DNA of 37,054 bases, from NCBI GenBank assembly GCA_036266155.1, contig DATANR010000165.1:1-37054 (forward strand). Direction: 5' to 3'. This DNA is from SIAJ01 sp036266155. GTDB taxonomy: Bacteria; Planctomycetota; Planctomycetia; Gemmatales; Gemmataceae. Positions within the stretch are counted from its first letter, which is position 1, and each line of letters starts with the position of its first letter. This document shows, piece after piece, positions 7,720 through 15,780 of the stretch. The position numbers and the translations under genes were made by a program. Under the pieces are notes generated by a model. The model ran no database searches, was not told the origin of the DNA, and saw only the letters and a list, made by a program, of their open reading frames with translations.

Positions 7720-8676
7720 TTAGCGAACGCATTCAGTTTCCGAGTGCAATTGCGGCGTGATCGTTGGAAAGCGCGTGTGCACCAATTCGTCGAGGTCAAA
7801 GACGTCGCAGGGAATGGACGGCGGCCGCGGCGGGGCCACCGCAAGTTGCGCGATGGACGCCGGAGCTGCCCTGGGCAAGCGGCGGATCCCTGAAGAATTT
7901 CGCCGTAGCGCCATCATGCTAACGATGCCGATCGGCACCGTGACGGCACCGAACACGATGAACGGGAGAAAACTCGCACCAGCGGGCGTCTCGGCCGTGA
8001 CTGCCGCCGGAGTCTCCGGTTGTTCCTGCGGTTGAGAAGCAATCACGGGCGGCGTAACCGCGGGTGTCGGCATCGATGCCCACGGCAGATCGACGACCGT
8101 CGCGCCGAGAGCACTGACCGTGGCGTCATCCAGGCAACCGAACAAGCCCACGATCGGCCGGCCACAACCATCGATTGAAATTCGCCTCGTTGATTTCTTC
8201 GAGCCAATCCATTCGCTTTCGGTCATCTCGGCGGTATGCAGTCCGTCATCGCCCACTCGCGCGTATCGAAGAGAAATTCCTTCGACGGAACGGTCCCCGC
8301 TGAAGGTGATGCCGGCCACCGCGGAGTCGTCCGGCGCAACCAATCGCACCGTCCGGACTACATCATCCGAAAGAAACCTGCCAGCGGGTGGGCCGGTGCG
8401 CACGCGGTCGGCTGATCGATAAATCGGACGAACCGCCAGAACATGCTCGACGGGCGGACAGCCGCCAACAGCAACGTCAAGGCCGACGAGCAGGCCGCCG
8501 TCGGTCGCCAGGTCGCGATAGGGCGCAAGTGACGACCCGAAGCCTTTCAATTCGGAATCCTGCAGTCTTCGGGCTGTAACCGCCTCACGGACAGCGTTCG
8601 GTAATGCGTCCGTGGCTTGCAACTGAAGCGGCAAGGCGACGTAGAGACCGGCAGCGATGAGAATGGGCCGCAGCAT
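7720..8676 (-). CDS. Exported protein with putative beta-prism domain and C-terminal TM helix
   Basis: A 318-residue protein with a signal peptide at residues 1-21 (MLRPILIAAGLYVALPLQLQA). Residues 58-195 form a repeat-like beta domain (GLLVGLDVAVG, AVRPIY, SAVAGITFSGD, GRPIVGLFG). A Pro-rich linker follows (200-232), then one transmembrane helix (about 236-257) and a cytoplasmic tail of about 60 residues. The middle domain clearly resembles the one in the protein at 31879-32556; the repeated VG-(L/F)-x-G pattern hints at a jacalin-like or other beta-prism fold, which would bind glycans. That is inference. The topology suggests an envelope-anchored sensor or binding protein with a short intracellular tail. 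Confidence 0.75.
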   Translation of the reverse strand: MLRPILIAAGLYVALPLQLQATDALPNAVREAVTARRLQDSELKGFGSSLAPYRDLATDGGLLVGLDVAVGGCPPVEHVLAVRPIYRSADRVRTGPPAGRFLSDDVVRTVRLVAPDDSAVAGITFSGDRSVEGISLRYARVGDDGLHTAEMTESEWIGSKKSTRRISIDGCGRPIVGLFGCLDDATVSALGATVVDLPWASMPTPAVTPPVIASQPQEQPETPAAVTAETPAGASFLPFIVFGAVTVPIGIVSMMALRRNSSGIRRLPRAAPASIAQLAVAPPRPPSIPCDVFDLDELVHTRFPTITPQLHSETECVR

Positions 8677-8816
8677 GGCTGTTCCGGGCGAAGAACGAAA
8701 ATGAGGCGGGCGTGGAAGCTAGCCCTTCGTCAGGAAAGTTAGAACACGGATTATTAGCAGGTTTGGAAAAAGCCGCAAATTCGATACGACCGCCGGAACT
8801 GGAACCCACTTTAGAC

Positions 8817-8848
8817 CGGTCGCCGAGTCCCGAAGAACTCGGCGACCG
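8817..8848 (-). terminator. Terminator-like hairpin after the RNase E/G gene
   Basis: A perfect 12-bp stem (8817-8828 with 8837-8848; CGGTCGCCGAGT and its complement) with an 8-base loop lies about 24 bases past the stop of the RNase E/G gene on the minus strand. No long U-run follows, so termination may rest on the stem alone. A role in 3'-end protection is also possible. Confidence 0.6.
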
Positions 8849-8871
8849 TGAAAACCTGATTTGGACGTGAG

Positions 8872-11379
8872 TTACCGCCCGCGACCACGTCCGCCCCGGC
8901 CACGTCCACCGCCGCCACGATCGTCGCGGCCGCGACCACCGCGATCGCCCCGTTCGTTGCCGCGATCGTCGCGCTCGTCCCGCCGTTCGGGCACCCGCGC
9001 CGGAGTGGGCGTCGCCAGAGACATCGGCACTTCGTGGCCGTTGTTGTCGAATCCGCGCATCTCCAGAAACTCCGGCGACACGCCCACGCGGCCGTTCAAG
9101 GCAATCGTCAGGCCGCCTTCATCTTCCCATTTGAGCAGTTCGCGCCGTTTCTTGTTCAGCAGGTGGCCCGCGACGTCCTGGTGGACGTTGACCTCCAATG
9201 TCTTCGCCAGCTTTCGATAGGCGGCCAACTGAATCATGCGCATGACGTCGATGCTCATGCTCAAAGGCGTCTTCACCAAACCGGTCCCGCGACAGTGAGC
9301 GCATTCCTGATAAGCGGTTCGCTTTAATGACGTCTGCACCCGCTGGCGCGTCATCTCAATGACGCCGAAGGCGCTGGTCTTGAGAATCTTGGTTCGCGAC
9401 CGGTCGCGTTTCAACGCCTTGCGAAACGTCTCCTCCAGGTTGCGGCGATGACGTTCCTCCTTCATGTCGATGAAGTCGTTGACGACGACGCCGCCCAGGT
9501 TGCGCAAGCGGAGCTGGCGGGCGATCTCCTTGGCCGCCTGCAAGTTCGTCTGATAAGCCGTTTCCTCGGCATCGTCGCCGACGCGGAACGTGCCGCTGTT
9601 CACGTCGATGGCCACGAGCGCTTCGGTTTGCTCAATGATGAGCGACCCGCCGCCAGGCAGAGGCACCTTCTTGTCCTGAAGTTTCTGAACCTCCTGTTCG
9701 ATGCGGTAATGGTGGAAGATCGGCTCGGCGTCCGCATGTAGCTTGATGCGGTCCGCGAAGCGCGGCATGACGATCTTCATGAACTCCTGAGCCTGCGCGA
9801 ACGCTTCCGGCTCGTCGATGTGAATTGCATCGATGTCCGCGGTGAACATGTCACGGATCGTTCGCGTCACCATGTCGCTCTCGCGATAGACCTCGACGGG
9901 GGCGGCCCGCTTGACGACGCGATTCGAAAACACCTCCCAAAGCCGGACCAAATACGCCAAATCGGATTGCAACTCTTGCACGTTTCGGTCGACTGCCGCG
10001 GTTCGAATGATGAAGCCGACGCCCTGAGGCGCATTCAATTCCCGCATGATCTCCTTGAGCCGGAACCGCGTGCCTTCATCGACGATTTTCCTGGATACCG
10101 CGACCCGATTGAGCCAGGGCGCCAGGACCAGATAGCGGCCGGCGATACTGATGTGCGTGCTGAGCGTCGGCCCTTTGGTGCCCATGCCTTCCTTGATGAC
10201 CTGAACGATGACTTCCTGGCCGCGTTTGAAAATCGTCTCAATCGGCGGCGGCTTCATTCCGCCGTCGCGGCCGCGATTAAATCCTCCGCCAAAGCCGCCG
10301 CTCGGTCGTCCGCCCCGCGGACCGCCGCGATCGCGGTCACCGCGGCCGCGCGGACCACGATCCCGATCCCCGCGACCGCCACGGCTGCTCGGCGGCGGCC
10401 CATAGTCGTCGTCCGAACTCGCGTAGTTGTCCTCGATGCCCGGCTCAGCCGTTTCCTCCACCGGAGCGGCTTCCATCTCGGATGAGGAATCTGCCGGCTC
10501 GCCCTCTTTGACTTCCTCAGCCTCGTCAACCGGGCGACTGGCCGGTTCGCCGCCGCTGAACCGATCGTTCGGGCCCATTGGATCGAAGAAGAATTCGCCC
10601 TCGTCATCCGTGGTGCGTCGTTCGGCGGAGCCCATGTATTTGGGCTTGTCGTCGCCCTCTTCGTTGGCACCGTCGGCTTCGCCCTCGACTTTCTTTTTCG
10701 TCGCACGCTTGCGCTTGGGCTTGTCGACGTCATCGCCCTTTTTGCTCCTGGCCTTGTTCCCGGCCCCACCGCGCCGTTTCTTCGGCTTCGCCTCGTCGCT
10801 CGACTCTGACTGCTCGGCATCCGCCGGCGACATCTCAGCCTCGATGTCCTCAGCGACATCGCCGGTGTCGACGTCTCGATCCGATATGATCGTTCCAGCA
10901 TTTTGCGTCGACTCGACTTCGATCCCAGCCCCGAAGTCGTCAAAATCTTCGTTCACAGGCGCTGCCGTCGGTGGTTCTTCATCGAACTCGGGCGGCTCAA
11001 CCGCTCGCGGCGGCTTGCCTGACGGTATTTCCACCGGCTCGAACGGTCGCGGCGCCCGCTCCCGGTCGGCTCGACCGCCGCGGTCGTCGCGGCCGCGCTC
11101 CCAGCGACCGCCGCGATCGTCGCGCCGCTCACCCCCGCTCTTGAAGTAGGCGCTGGCCACGTCGGACACGTGGAGGAAACCGTTGCGACCGATGCCGAAG
11201 TCGACGAATGCCGCCTGGATACTCGGCTCGATATTTACAATTTTGCCTTTGTAGATGTTGTTGACGTAGCTCTCCTGACTCGTTCGCTCGACGTACAGTT
11301 CCTGGAGCACGCCGTCTTCGATGATCGCGATGCGGCACTCTTCGGGCTGCATGACGTTGATCAACATTTCCTTTTTCAT
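8872..11379 (-). CDS. rng: Ribonuclease E/G family endoribonuclease with long S1 insert
   Basis: An 835-residue endoribonuclease for single-stranded RNA (rRNA processing, mRNA decay). The S1 domain starts at residues 40-79 (NIYKGKIVNIEPSIQAAFVDFG) and resumes at 380-415 (GQEVIVQVIKEGMGTKGPTL). Between them lies about 300 residues of charged, disordered sequence (80-378) with Arg-Gly-Asp and Lys/Glu-rich blocks. The catalytic core follows: metal-binding D592 in IDVNS and D635 in VNDFIDM, then the zinc-link CxxC at 693-696 (CAHCRGTG). The last 40 residues are RGG/DRG repeats. E. coli RNase E has only a short linker at the insert site. The upstream gene is the TIGR03936 protein, 60 bases away. 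The rng or rne name is a family call only. Confidence 0.95.
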   Translation of the reverse strand: MKKEMLINVMQPEECRIAIIEDGVLQELYVERTSQESYVNNIYKGKIVNIEPSIQAAFVDFGIGRNGFLHVSDVASAYFKSGGERRDDRGGRWERGRDDRGGRADRERAPRPFEPVEIPSGKPPRAVEPPEFDEEPPTAAPVNEDFDDFGAGIEVESTQNAGTIISDRDVDTGDVAEDIEAEMSPADAEQSESSDEAKPKKRRGGAGNKARSKKGDDVDKPKRKRATKKKVEGEADGANEEGDDKPKYMGSAERRTTDDEGEFFFDPMGPNDRFSGGEPASRPVDEAEEVKEGEPADSSSEMEAAPVEETAEPGIEDNYASSDDDYGPPPSSRGGRGDRDRGPRGRGDRDRGGPRGGRPSGGFGGGFNRGRDGGMKPPPIETIFKRGQEVIVQVIKEGMGTKGPTLSTHISIAGRYLVLAPWLNRVAVSRKIVDEGTRFRLKEIMRELNAPQGVGFIIRTAAVDRNVQELQSDLAYLVRLWEVFSNRVVKRAAPVEVYRESDMVTRTIRDMFTADIDAIHIDEPEAFAQAQEFMKIVMPRFADRIKLHADAEPIFHHYRIEQEVQKLQDKKVPLPGGGSLIIEQTEALVAIDVNSGTFRVGDDAEETAYQTNLQAAKEIARQLRLRNLGGVVVNDFIDMKEERHRRNLEETFRKALKRDRSRTKILKTSAFGVIEMTRQRVQTSLKRTAYQECAHCRGTGLVKTPLSMSIDVMRMIQLAAYRKLAKTLEVNVHQDVAGHLLNKKRRELLKWEDEGGLTIALNGRVGVSPEFLEMRGFDNNGHEVPMSLATPTPARVPERRDERDDRGNERGDRGGRGRDDRGGGGRGRGGRGRGR
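8877..8995 (-). repeat. Low-complexity DNA encoding the DRGG/RGRG tail of RNase E/G
   Basis: Short GC-rich units (CGNGGNCGN-type) are repeated across about 120 bases and encode the Arg-Gly-Asp tail of the RNase (residues 796-835). Similar units recur at about 10320-10390 and 11060-11130 in the same gene, at both ends of the disordered insert. Repeats of this kind are prone to length change by slippage. Confidence 0.6.
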
Positions 11380-11439
11380 TGCGGTGCACTGGCCTCAGAG
11401 AATGAAAGCAATTCGCCCTGGCACGGCGCCACGGGCGAG

Positions 11440-12195
11440 TTATTCGACTACCGGTCCATTGGCCGTGGCGCCCCAGGTTTCCCGGGGAGCGGCAGGTCGT
11501 GGTCCGGGCATGACGACTCGGTTCAAAGGCCGCCCTTGCGGCTCGATTCGCGGTGTTTGTGCCGCTTCCTCCGGCGACACCTCATCCAACAATTCCAATC
11601 CCGTACGTTCGATCAATGACGGTTGCTCGACTCCAACCGAGGAAGCAATTTCATCGGCCCGCGCCGACCCCTCTTGCGTCAACCATGCGGAAATCAGCAA
11701 GGCGTCGTTGTCAATAGTCAGGGATTCCACGTATGGACGAATGTTGATCGCGCGCGGCTTAGGTCGATCGCGCTCGACCCAACACTCCGACGACGACAGA
11801 AAATTGACAACTTGGTCCGGCAAATCTGCGGCCACGGAATCGAGGGTGATTCGATAAAAGGCGCGCCGTGGTCGGGCGGTGGTCTTCAGCGGGATTCGCT
11901 TCGCGGAAATGAACTCAATTCCTGGCGGTGACTGGGGCTGCAAGCGAGCCAATATCTCGGCGGGCTGAATCTCCTCTGTCAATTCGAGTTCGAGAACTTC
12001 CGCATGACCAACCACCCCAAGTGGCAGGGATTGCGCCAATACTAATCGCGGCGTTGGATGAAAGCCCTCGGTCATCCGGAATGGAAGACCGGCACGGCGA
12101 AGGAGACGTTCCAGCGAACGCATCAAGTCCAAATGACTGACAAGACGCAGGTCGCCTGACTTTCGAAATCGAACTCGGACCTTGTCCAGGGGCAT
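11440..12195 (-). CDS. TIGR03936 family radical SAM-associated protein (DUF2344)
   Basis: A 251-residue protein that opens with the family signature: VRVRFRKSGDLRLVSHLDLMR, then LLRRAGLPFRMTEGFHPTPRL, LPLGVVGHAEVLELEL and PPGIEF. The family normally sits beside, or fused to, a TIGR03960 radical SAM protein and next to RNase G and L21/L27 genes. Here the RNase E/G gene follows 60 bases downstream, so the usual context is partly kept; the radical SAM partner is not upstream of it in this window. The ATG at 12195 with GAAGG upstream was chosen over a longer frame to 12282. It has been suspected to take part in RNA or ribosome modification, but I know of no proven reaction. Confidence 0.9.
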   Translation of the reverse strand: MPLDKVRVRFRKSGDLRLVSHLDLMRSLERLLRRAGLPFRMTEGFHPTPRLVLAQSLPLGVVGHAEVLELELTEEIQPAEILARLQPQSPPGIEFISAKRIPLKTTARPRRAFYRITLDSVAADLPDQVVNFLSSSECWVERDRPKPRAINIRPYVESLTIDNDALLISAWLTQEGSARADEIASSVGVEQPSLIERTGLELLDEVSPEEAAQTPRIEPQGRPLNRVVMPGPRPAAPRETWGATANGPVVE

Positions 12196-12352
12196 CGCGC
12201 CGCCTTCTAACGGGAAGCGCGAGCGCGGACACAAAAGTGACGAGTAATGAATGCTGGGTGAGGAAAGGAATCCATCACTCAACGTTCATGGTTCATCAGT
12301 CCTGGTCACATCGCCCAGGGCACCGTCGGGAGGGCGGGCGGGCACTTCGGCC

Positions 12353-14116
12353 CTACTCTTCGCCACCGCCGGCCGCTTCCGGGTGTATTCTCTTGCGCTC
12401 GCGACGCAGATAGTTTGCTACGTCGTGAGCTGACTCCAGCGTCATCGCTTCGGCTGCGATTCGTTCCGCGTCGGGAACGCTCAGGCGACGAATGACCGCC
12501 TTCACCGCGGGCAGGTTGTTGGGCGCCAGGCTCAATTGCCGCAGCCCCAATCCCACCAGCAACGGCGTAAACAGCGGATCACCGCTCATTTCGCCGCAAA
12601 CGTTGACCCCGGTCTCGTGCACGCGGGCGGCGTCCACCACCGCCTTAATCAGGCGCAAGACCGCGGGGTCGCCCGGTTGATAAAGATCGGCCACGTGCTC
12701 ATTCGTACGATCGGCAGCCAGCGTGTATTGTATGAGGTCGTTCGTCCCAATGGAAAAGAAGTCGACCTCGCGCGCGAGTTCGGCGGCCATGATCGCCGCG
12801 GATGGCACTTCGATCATGGTCCCGACCGGAATGTCCGGATTGAATTTCTCACCCGCCTCGCGGAGGTCTTCTTTCACGTCGTTCAGCAGAAAGATGCACT
12901 TGCGCAATTCCGGTATGGTCGCGATCATGGGAAACATGATCCGTACATCGCCAAAAGCGCTCGCACGTAGAATGGCACGAAGCTGCTTGCGGAACAGCGG
13001 CGTATCACGCAAACAGAGCCGAATTGACCGCACACCGAGCGATGGATTCTTTTCCGGCTCCTTGGGTCCGTGCGTGCCGACAAACTTATCGGCGCCAAGA
13101 TCGAGCGTTCGAATGACGATCGGCCGACCTTCGCCCATCTCGCGGATCACGCGTTGATAGGCGCGAAGATGTTCTTCCTCAGAAGGGTCCGTGTCACGGC
13201 CAACGTACAGGAACTCCGTGCGATAGAGCCCAATGCCACCGGCGCCGCGTGCGGTGCAAGCGGTCGCTTCATCCGGAAATTCGATATTGCCGAACAGGGC
13301 AATTGGAACTCCATCCGTGGTGACGCTTGGGAGATTGCGTTCGACCACCCAGTACCCGGACCGGCTAAGTCGGGCGTCGCGCGCCTTGCGAAATTGCGCT
13401 TCGACGTCGGCGTCCGGGGCGAGGATCACGATCCCCTCGCTGCCATCGACAATCACCGTTTCGCCGCTGGCCACGTCGTTGAGGAAACTCCCGAGTCCGA
13501 CAACGGCCGGCAACTCGAGCGCATTGGCCATGATGGCCGTGTGGCTGGTCTTGCCGCCATGCTCGGTCGCAAACGCGAAGACCTTGTTTCGATCGAGAGT
13601 GGCAGTTTCACTCGGCGTCAGGTCGCGCGCCAGAACAATGGAGGGGTCCTTGACGTCGCGCAGCGGTTCCCGGCGATCGCCAAGCAAATGCTTCAAAATG
13701 CGGTTTTCGATGTCGTAAAGATCGGCTGATCGCCAGGCGAGAAAGGTGTTTTCACCTTCTTTTTCAAACGCGCGCACCAAATCACGCACCGCCCGGCTGA
13801 CCGCGTACTCGGCGACAAACCGTTCTGAGCGGATGAGCCCTTCGAGATCGCTCAAGAATGACGGATCTTCGAACAGCCCGGCATGCGCGCCAAAGATGGC
13901 GCCATACTTGGCGCCGAGCCGTGATGTAATGTCTCGCTGCGTTTGCGTGGCATCGAAGGCCGCGGCCGCGAGGGCCGTGTGAAGCCGCACGACCTCGCCG
14001 GCCACCTCCGCCGGTTTGACGCGACGTTGCGGAACGCGAACGCCTTCCGCGTCGAGGACCAGCGCCGGTCCGATAGCCACGCCGGGGGAAACGGGAATGC
14101 CGCGAAGGGTGATCAT
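12353..14116 (-). CDS. ptsI: PTS enzyme I (phosphoenolpyruvate-protein phosphotransferase)
   Basis: A 587-residue cytoplasmic enzyme that takes phosphate from PEP onto a histidine and passes it to HPr. The active-site histidine is H192 in GGKTSHTAIMA. The PEP-binding TIM barrel follows, with GIGLYRTEFLY, IRTLDLGADK, SIGTNDLIQYT and the catalytic cysteine in NVCGEMSGDP. Length is near the normal 570-580. It is the last gene of the run hpf-ptsN-ptsH-ptsI, 43 bases after ptsH. No sugar-specific IIB/IIC gene is near, so it most likely feeds the regulatory EIIA encoded upstream. Confidence 0.96.
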   Translation of the reverse strand: MITLRGIPVSPGVAIGPALVLDAEGVRVPQRRVKPAEVAGEVVRLHTALAAAAFDATQTQRDITSRLGAKYGAIFGAHAGLFEDPSFLSDLEGLIRSERFVAEYAVSRAVRDLVRAFEKEGENTFLAWRSADLYDIENRILKHLLGDRREPLRDVKDPSIVLARDLTPSETATLDRNKVFAFATEHGGKTSHTAIMANALELPAVVGLGSFLNDVASGETVIVDGSEGIVILAPDADVEAQFRKARDARLSRSGYWVVERNLPSVTTDGVPIALFGNIEFPDEATACTARGAGGIGLYRTEFLYVGRDTDPSEEEHLRAYQRVIREMGEGRPIVIRTLDLGADKFVGTHGPKEPEKNPSLGVRSIRLCLRDTPLFRKQLRAILRASAFGDVRIMFPMIATIPELRKCIFLLNDVKEDLREAGEKFNPDIPVGTMIEVPSAAIMAAELAREVDFFSIGTNDLIQYTLAADRTNEHVADLYQPGDPAVLRLIKAVVDAARVHETGVNVCGEMSGDPLFTPLLVGLGLRQLSLAPNNLPAVKAVIRRLSVPDAERIAAEAMTLESAHDVANYLRRERKRIHPEAAGGGEE

Positions 14117-14127
14117 TCAGATTCCAG

Positions 14128-14151
14128 GTTTCAAGCCACCGAGCTTGAAAC
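14128..14151 (-). other. Intercistronic hairpin between ptsH and ptsI
   Basis: GTTTCAAG (14128-14135) and CTTGAAAC (14144-14151) form a perfect 8-bp stem with an 8-base loop in the 43-base gap between the ptsH stop and the ptsI start. No U-run follows on the minus strand. It could adjust the ptsH/ptsI expression ratio by processing or partial termination. Confidence 0.45.
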
Positions 14152-14159
14152 TCTTAAGT

Positions 14160-14432
14160 TTACATCGCATCCGCCGACGGGGCGGACAGTGCCGCCGCCA
14201 GGACAGGCAGGGCGGACTCCGCGTCTTCACCATCGACCTCGAGAACCAATTCCGTGCCCAGTGCCGCAGCTAGCGTCATGATTTGAACCATGCTCTTGCC
14301 GTTGGCGGATCGCTCCTGTTTGCGAATCGTTACGGAAGATCGGAACCGAGCGGCGATCCGCGCAATCTGCATTGCCGGACGCATGTGTAATCCATGCGGG
14401 TTTCTCACCACGATCGTAGTTCGCAGCGGCAT
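14160..14432 (-). CDS. ptsH: HPr phosphocarrier protein
   Basis: A 90-residue phosphocarrier. The phospho-histidine lies in NPHGLHMRPA (H16 from the ATG at 14432), and a Ser46-like site lies in NGKSMVQIMTL. The final part (LEVDGEDAESAL) matches the family. The ATG at 14432 puts the histidine where HPr normally has it; a TTG at 14465 would add 11 residues and cannot be excluded, since neither start has a strong ribosome site. Whether an HPr kinase acts on the serine cannot be judged here. It accepts phosphate from enzyme I and passes it to the EIIA encoded upstream. Confidence 0.93.
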   Translation of the reverse strand: MPLRTTIVVRNPHGLHMRPAMQIARIAARFRSSVTIRKQERSANGKSMVQIMTLAAALGTELVLEVDGEDAESALPVLAAALSAPSADAM

Positions 14433-14521
14433 TTGCGTCGTAATTGGGTGGTTGCTTTCCACCAATTGTCATCCACCGTTCGAGTCGTGGTACCCAACAT
14501 TCACTGCGCTGCGTCGAGTCC

Positions 14522-14986
14522 TCAGGTCCACGGGTCGTCAGTTTCACTGATGATCTTCCACATCCCTTCGCGCGTCGTACTCGCTGCCAGATTGTTAATG
14601 AACTCATCGTTCTCGGTAATTCGAACGATGGTTTCCAGGGCATGCAAGTGAGGACCCGGCTGGTCGGGCCGAGACACGAGGAGAAAGACCAAGCGGACGT
14701 CCTGTCCGTCGATGCTGTCGAAGGGGATGCCGCCTTTGGAAAGCCCGAGCGTGCCAATGAGTCGGGGCAAGCCCTCATAGCGCGAGTGCGGGATGGCGAC
14801 TCCACGACCGATACCCGTCGAACCCAGGCCTTCGCGGCGAAGCACCTCAGCCACGACCGCATCAACCTCTTTCGGCTGAAAATATCCTGCTGATTGCAGT
14901 GATGTCACGAGTTCGCGGATCGCACCTTCCTTGGTCGTCGCGTTCAGCGCCGGAATCAGGGCGTCCCGGACCAGAAAGTCTTTCAT
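14522..14986 (-). CDS. ptsN: PTS EIIA of fructose/nitrogen type (EIIANtr-like)
   Basis: A 154-residue EIIA domain with the phospho-accepting histidine in GRGVAIPHSR (H67) and the family landmarks GSTGIG, FDSIDGQDVRLVFLLV and HLHALETIVRI. It stands alone without IIB or IIC, and lies between hpf and ptsH, the context of EIIANtr in many bacteria. There it reports PEP and nitrogen state and regulates partners such as potassium uptake or stress signalling instead of moving sugar. The start at 14986 has AAGGTG upstream. Assignment to the Ntr branch rests on context. Confidence 0.92.
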   Translation of the reverse strand: MKDFLVRDALIPALNATTKEGAIRELVTSLQSAGYFQPKEVDAVVAEVLRREGLGSTGIGRGVAIPHSRYEGLPRLIGTLGLSKGGIPFDSIDGQDVRLVFLLVSRPDQPGPHLHALETIVRITENDEFINNLAASTTREGMWKIISETDDPWT

Positions 14987-15077
14987 GGCGCTGGCACCTT
15001 ACAAAGAAGCAAGTTCCCGGTCTCGTACGACTGACGTTCCACCAGCAATTCGTTACTGTTGCGGCCGCGAACGATGC

Positions 15078-15374
15078 TCAGCGGCGATCCTGAATCTTTT
15101 CTTTGTACCGGTGGATCTGGTGCTTGATTCGGTCGACCGTCAGGTCCATCGCGGCGATCAGTTCTTCGTGTTCGTCCTGAGCCACAAAATCGTGCTTGTG
15201 CTCCGCGTCGACGAGGATTTCCACCTTCTTGTGAATCTTGTCGCCCAGGTCGACTGTAACCTCGATGAATGAGATTCGGTCGAAATAATGCAGCAGTTTC
15301 TCCGCTCGCTGTCGAATTTCTTCTTGATGATTGTCGTTCAGGTGCCCATGACGGGCGCTCACTTTGATCTGCAC
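15078..15374 (-). CDS. hpf: Ribosome hibernation promoting factor, short form
   Basis: A 98-residue HPF/RaiA family protein. It opens VQIKVSARHGHL, continues with EEIRQRAEKLLHYFDRISFIEVTVDL, and ends with the typical DMYAAMD-like stretch (EELIAAMDLTVDRIKHQIHRYKEK). It binds the 30S decoding channel and helps form dormant ribosomes. The GTG at 15374 was chosen because GGAGG lies 9 bases upstream and homology begins there; the frame remains open to 15776, but that upstream part is not protein-like. This is the short form, without the C-terminal dimerisation domain of long HPF. It is adjacent to ptsN, as in many rpoN-hpf-ptsN clusters. Confidence 0.93.
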   Translation of the reverse strand: MQIKVSARHGHLNDNHQEEIRQRAEKLLHYFDRISFIEVTVDLGDKIHKKVEILVDAEHKHDFVAQDEHEELIAAMDLTVDRIKHQIHRYKEKIQDRR

Positions 15375-15780
15375 GTTAGAAGGCCTCCGAGGGTCTTGCG
15401 GCAGGCCGGGACGATCCCGAGCAAGTCGAAAGGGCATTGTAGCTTGCGCTTCCGTTCGGTTCAACGGAAGCGGGACTGCCGCATCGTGCTGATCCACTCC
15501 AGCGTTGCTTTGCAATGAATAAAGTTCGGCGCGCGGCCGATTCGTTTCACCCTGAATTGAGAGATGGCCAACACACATACTGGGGTTGACCATCTCTGCT
15601 CGCGTTTTCGGGCCCATCCCCTTGCTCGCAAAGGAGATGGGTTGAAAATGCGGAATTCCAATTCTAGTGTCAGGAACCCTCGGAAAGCTGCGCCAACTGG
15701 GAACGTTGCTGCTGTGGAACCTATGTTGCTGCCGTGCCGCGGGCCGCACGGCAGTTTCCTTGCAAAGTGCACGCAAGCAG
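15375..15780. other. 406-base gap with two adjacent hairpins upstream of hpf
   Basis: There is no credible gene here. Two stem-loops stand side by side: one at 15560-15597 (8 bp, one mismatch, 5-bp extension nearly paired, 12-base loop) and one at 15613-15641 (6 bp, one mismatch, 4 bp, 7-base loop). Both contain a GAGATGG arm. They lie about 185-270 bases upstream of hpf and 140-220 bases past the kinase stop. They could end the kinase operon or fold in the hpf leader. No clear U-run or sigma-70 pair was found. Confidence 0.45.

Noticed and set aside
8877..8995. Short direct repeats resembling a CRISPR-like array
   Set aside because: The repeats are in frame and encode the RGG/DRG tail of RNase E/G; there are no regular spacers.
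10427..11149. Plus-strand Ser/Pro-rich frame of 240 codons
   Set aside because: It is the complement of the disordered, charged insert of RNase E/G; the low complexity explains the open frame.
12973..12990. TGGCACG...TTGC resembling a sigma-54 site
   Set aside because: The GG-GC step is wrong and it lies inside ptsI coding sequence.
15375..15776. N-terminal extension of HPF by 134 residues
   Set aside because: The frame is open, but the sequence is not protein-like, and a GTG with GGAGG at 15374 marks the start of homology.
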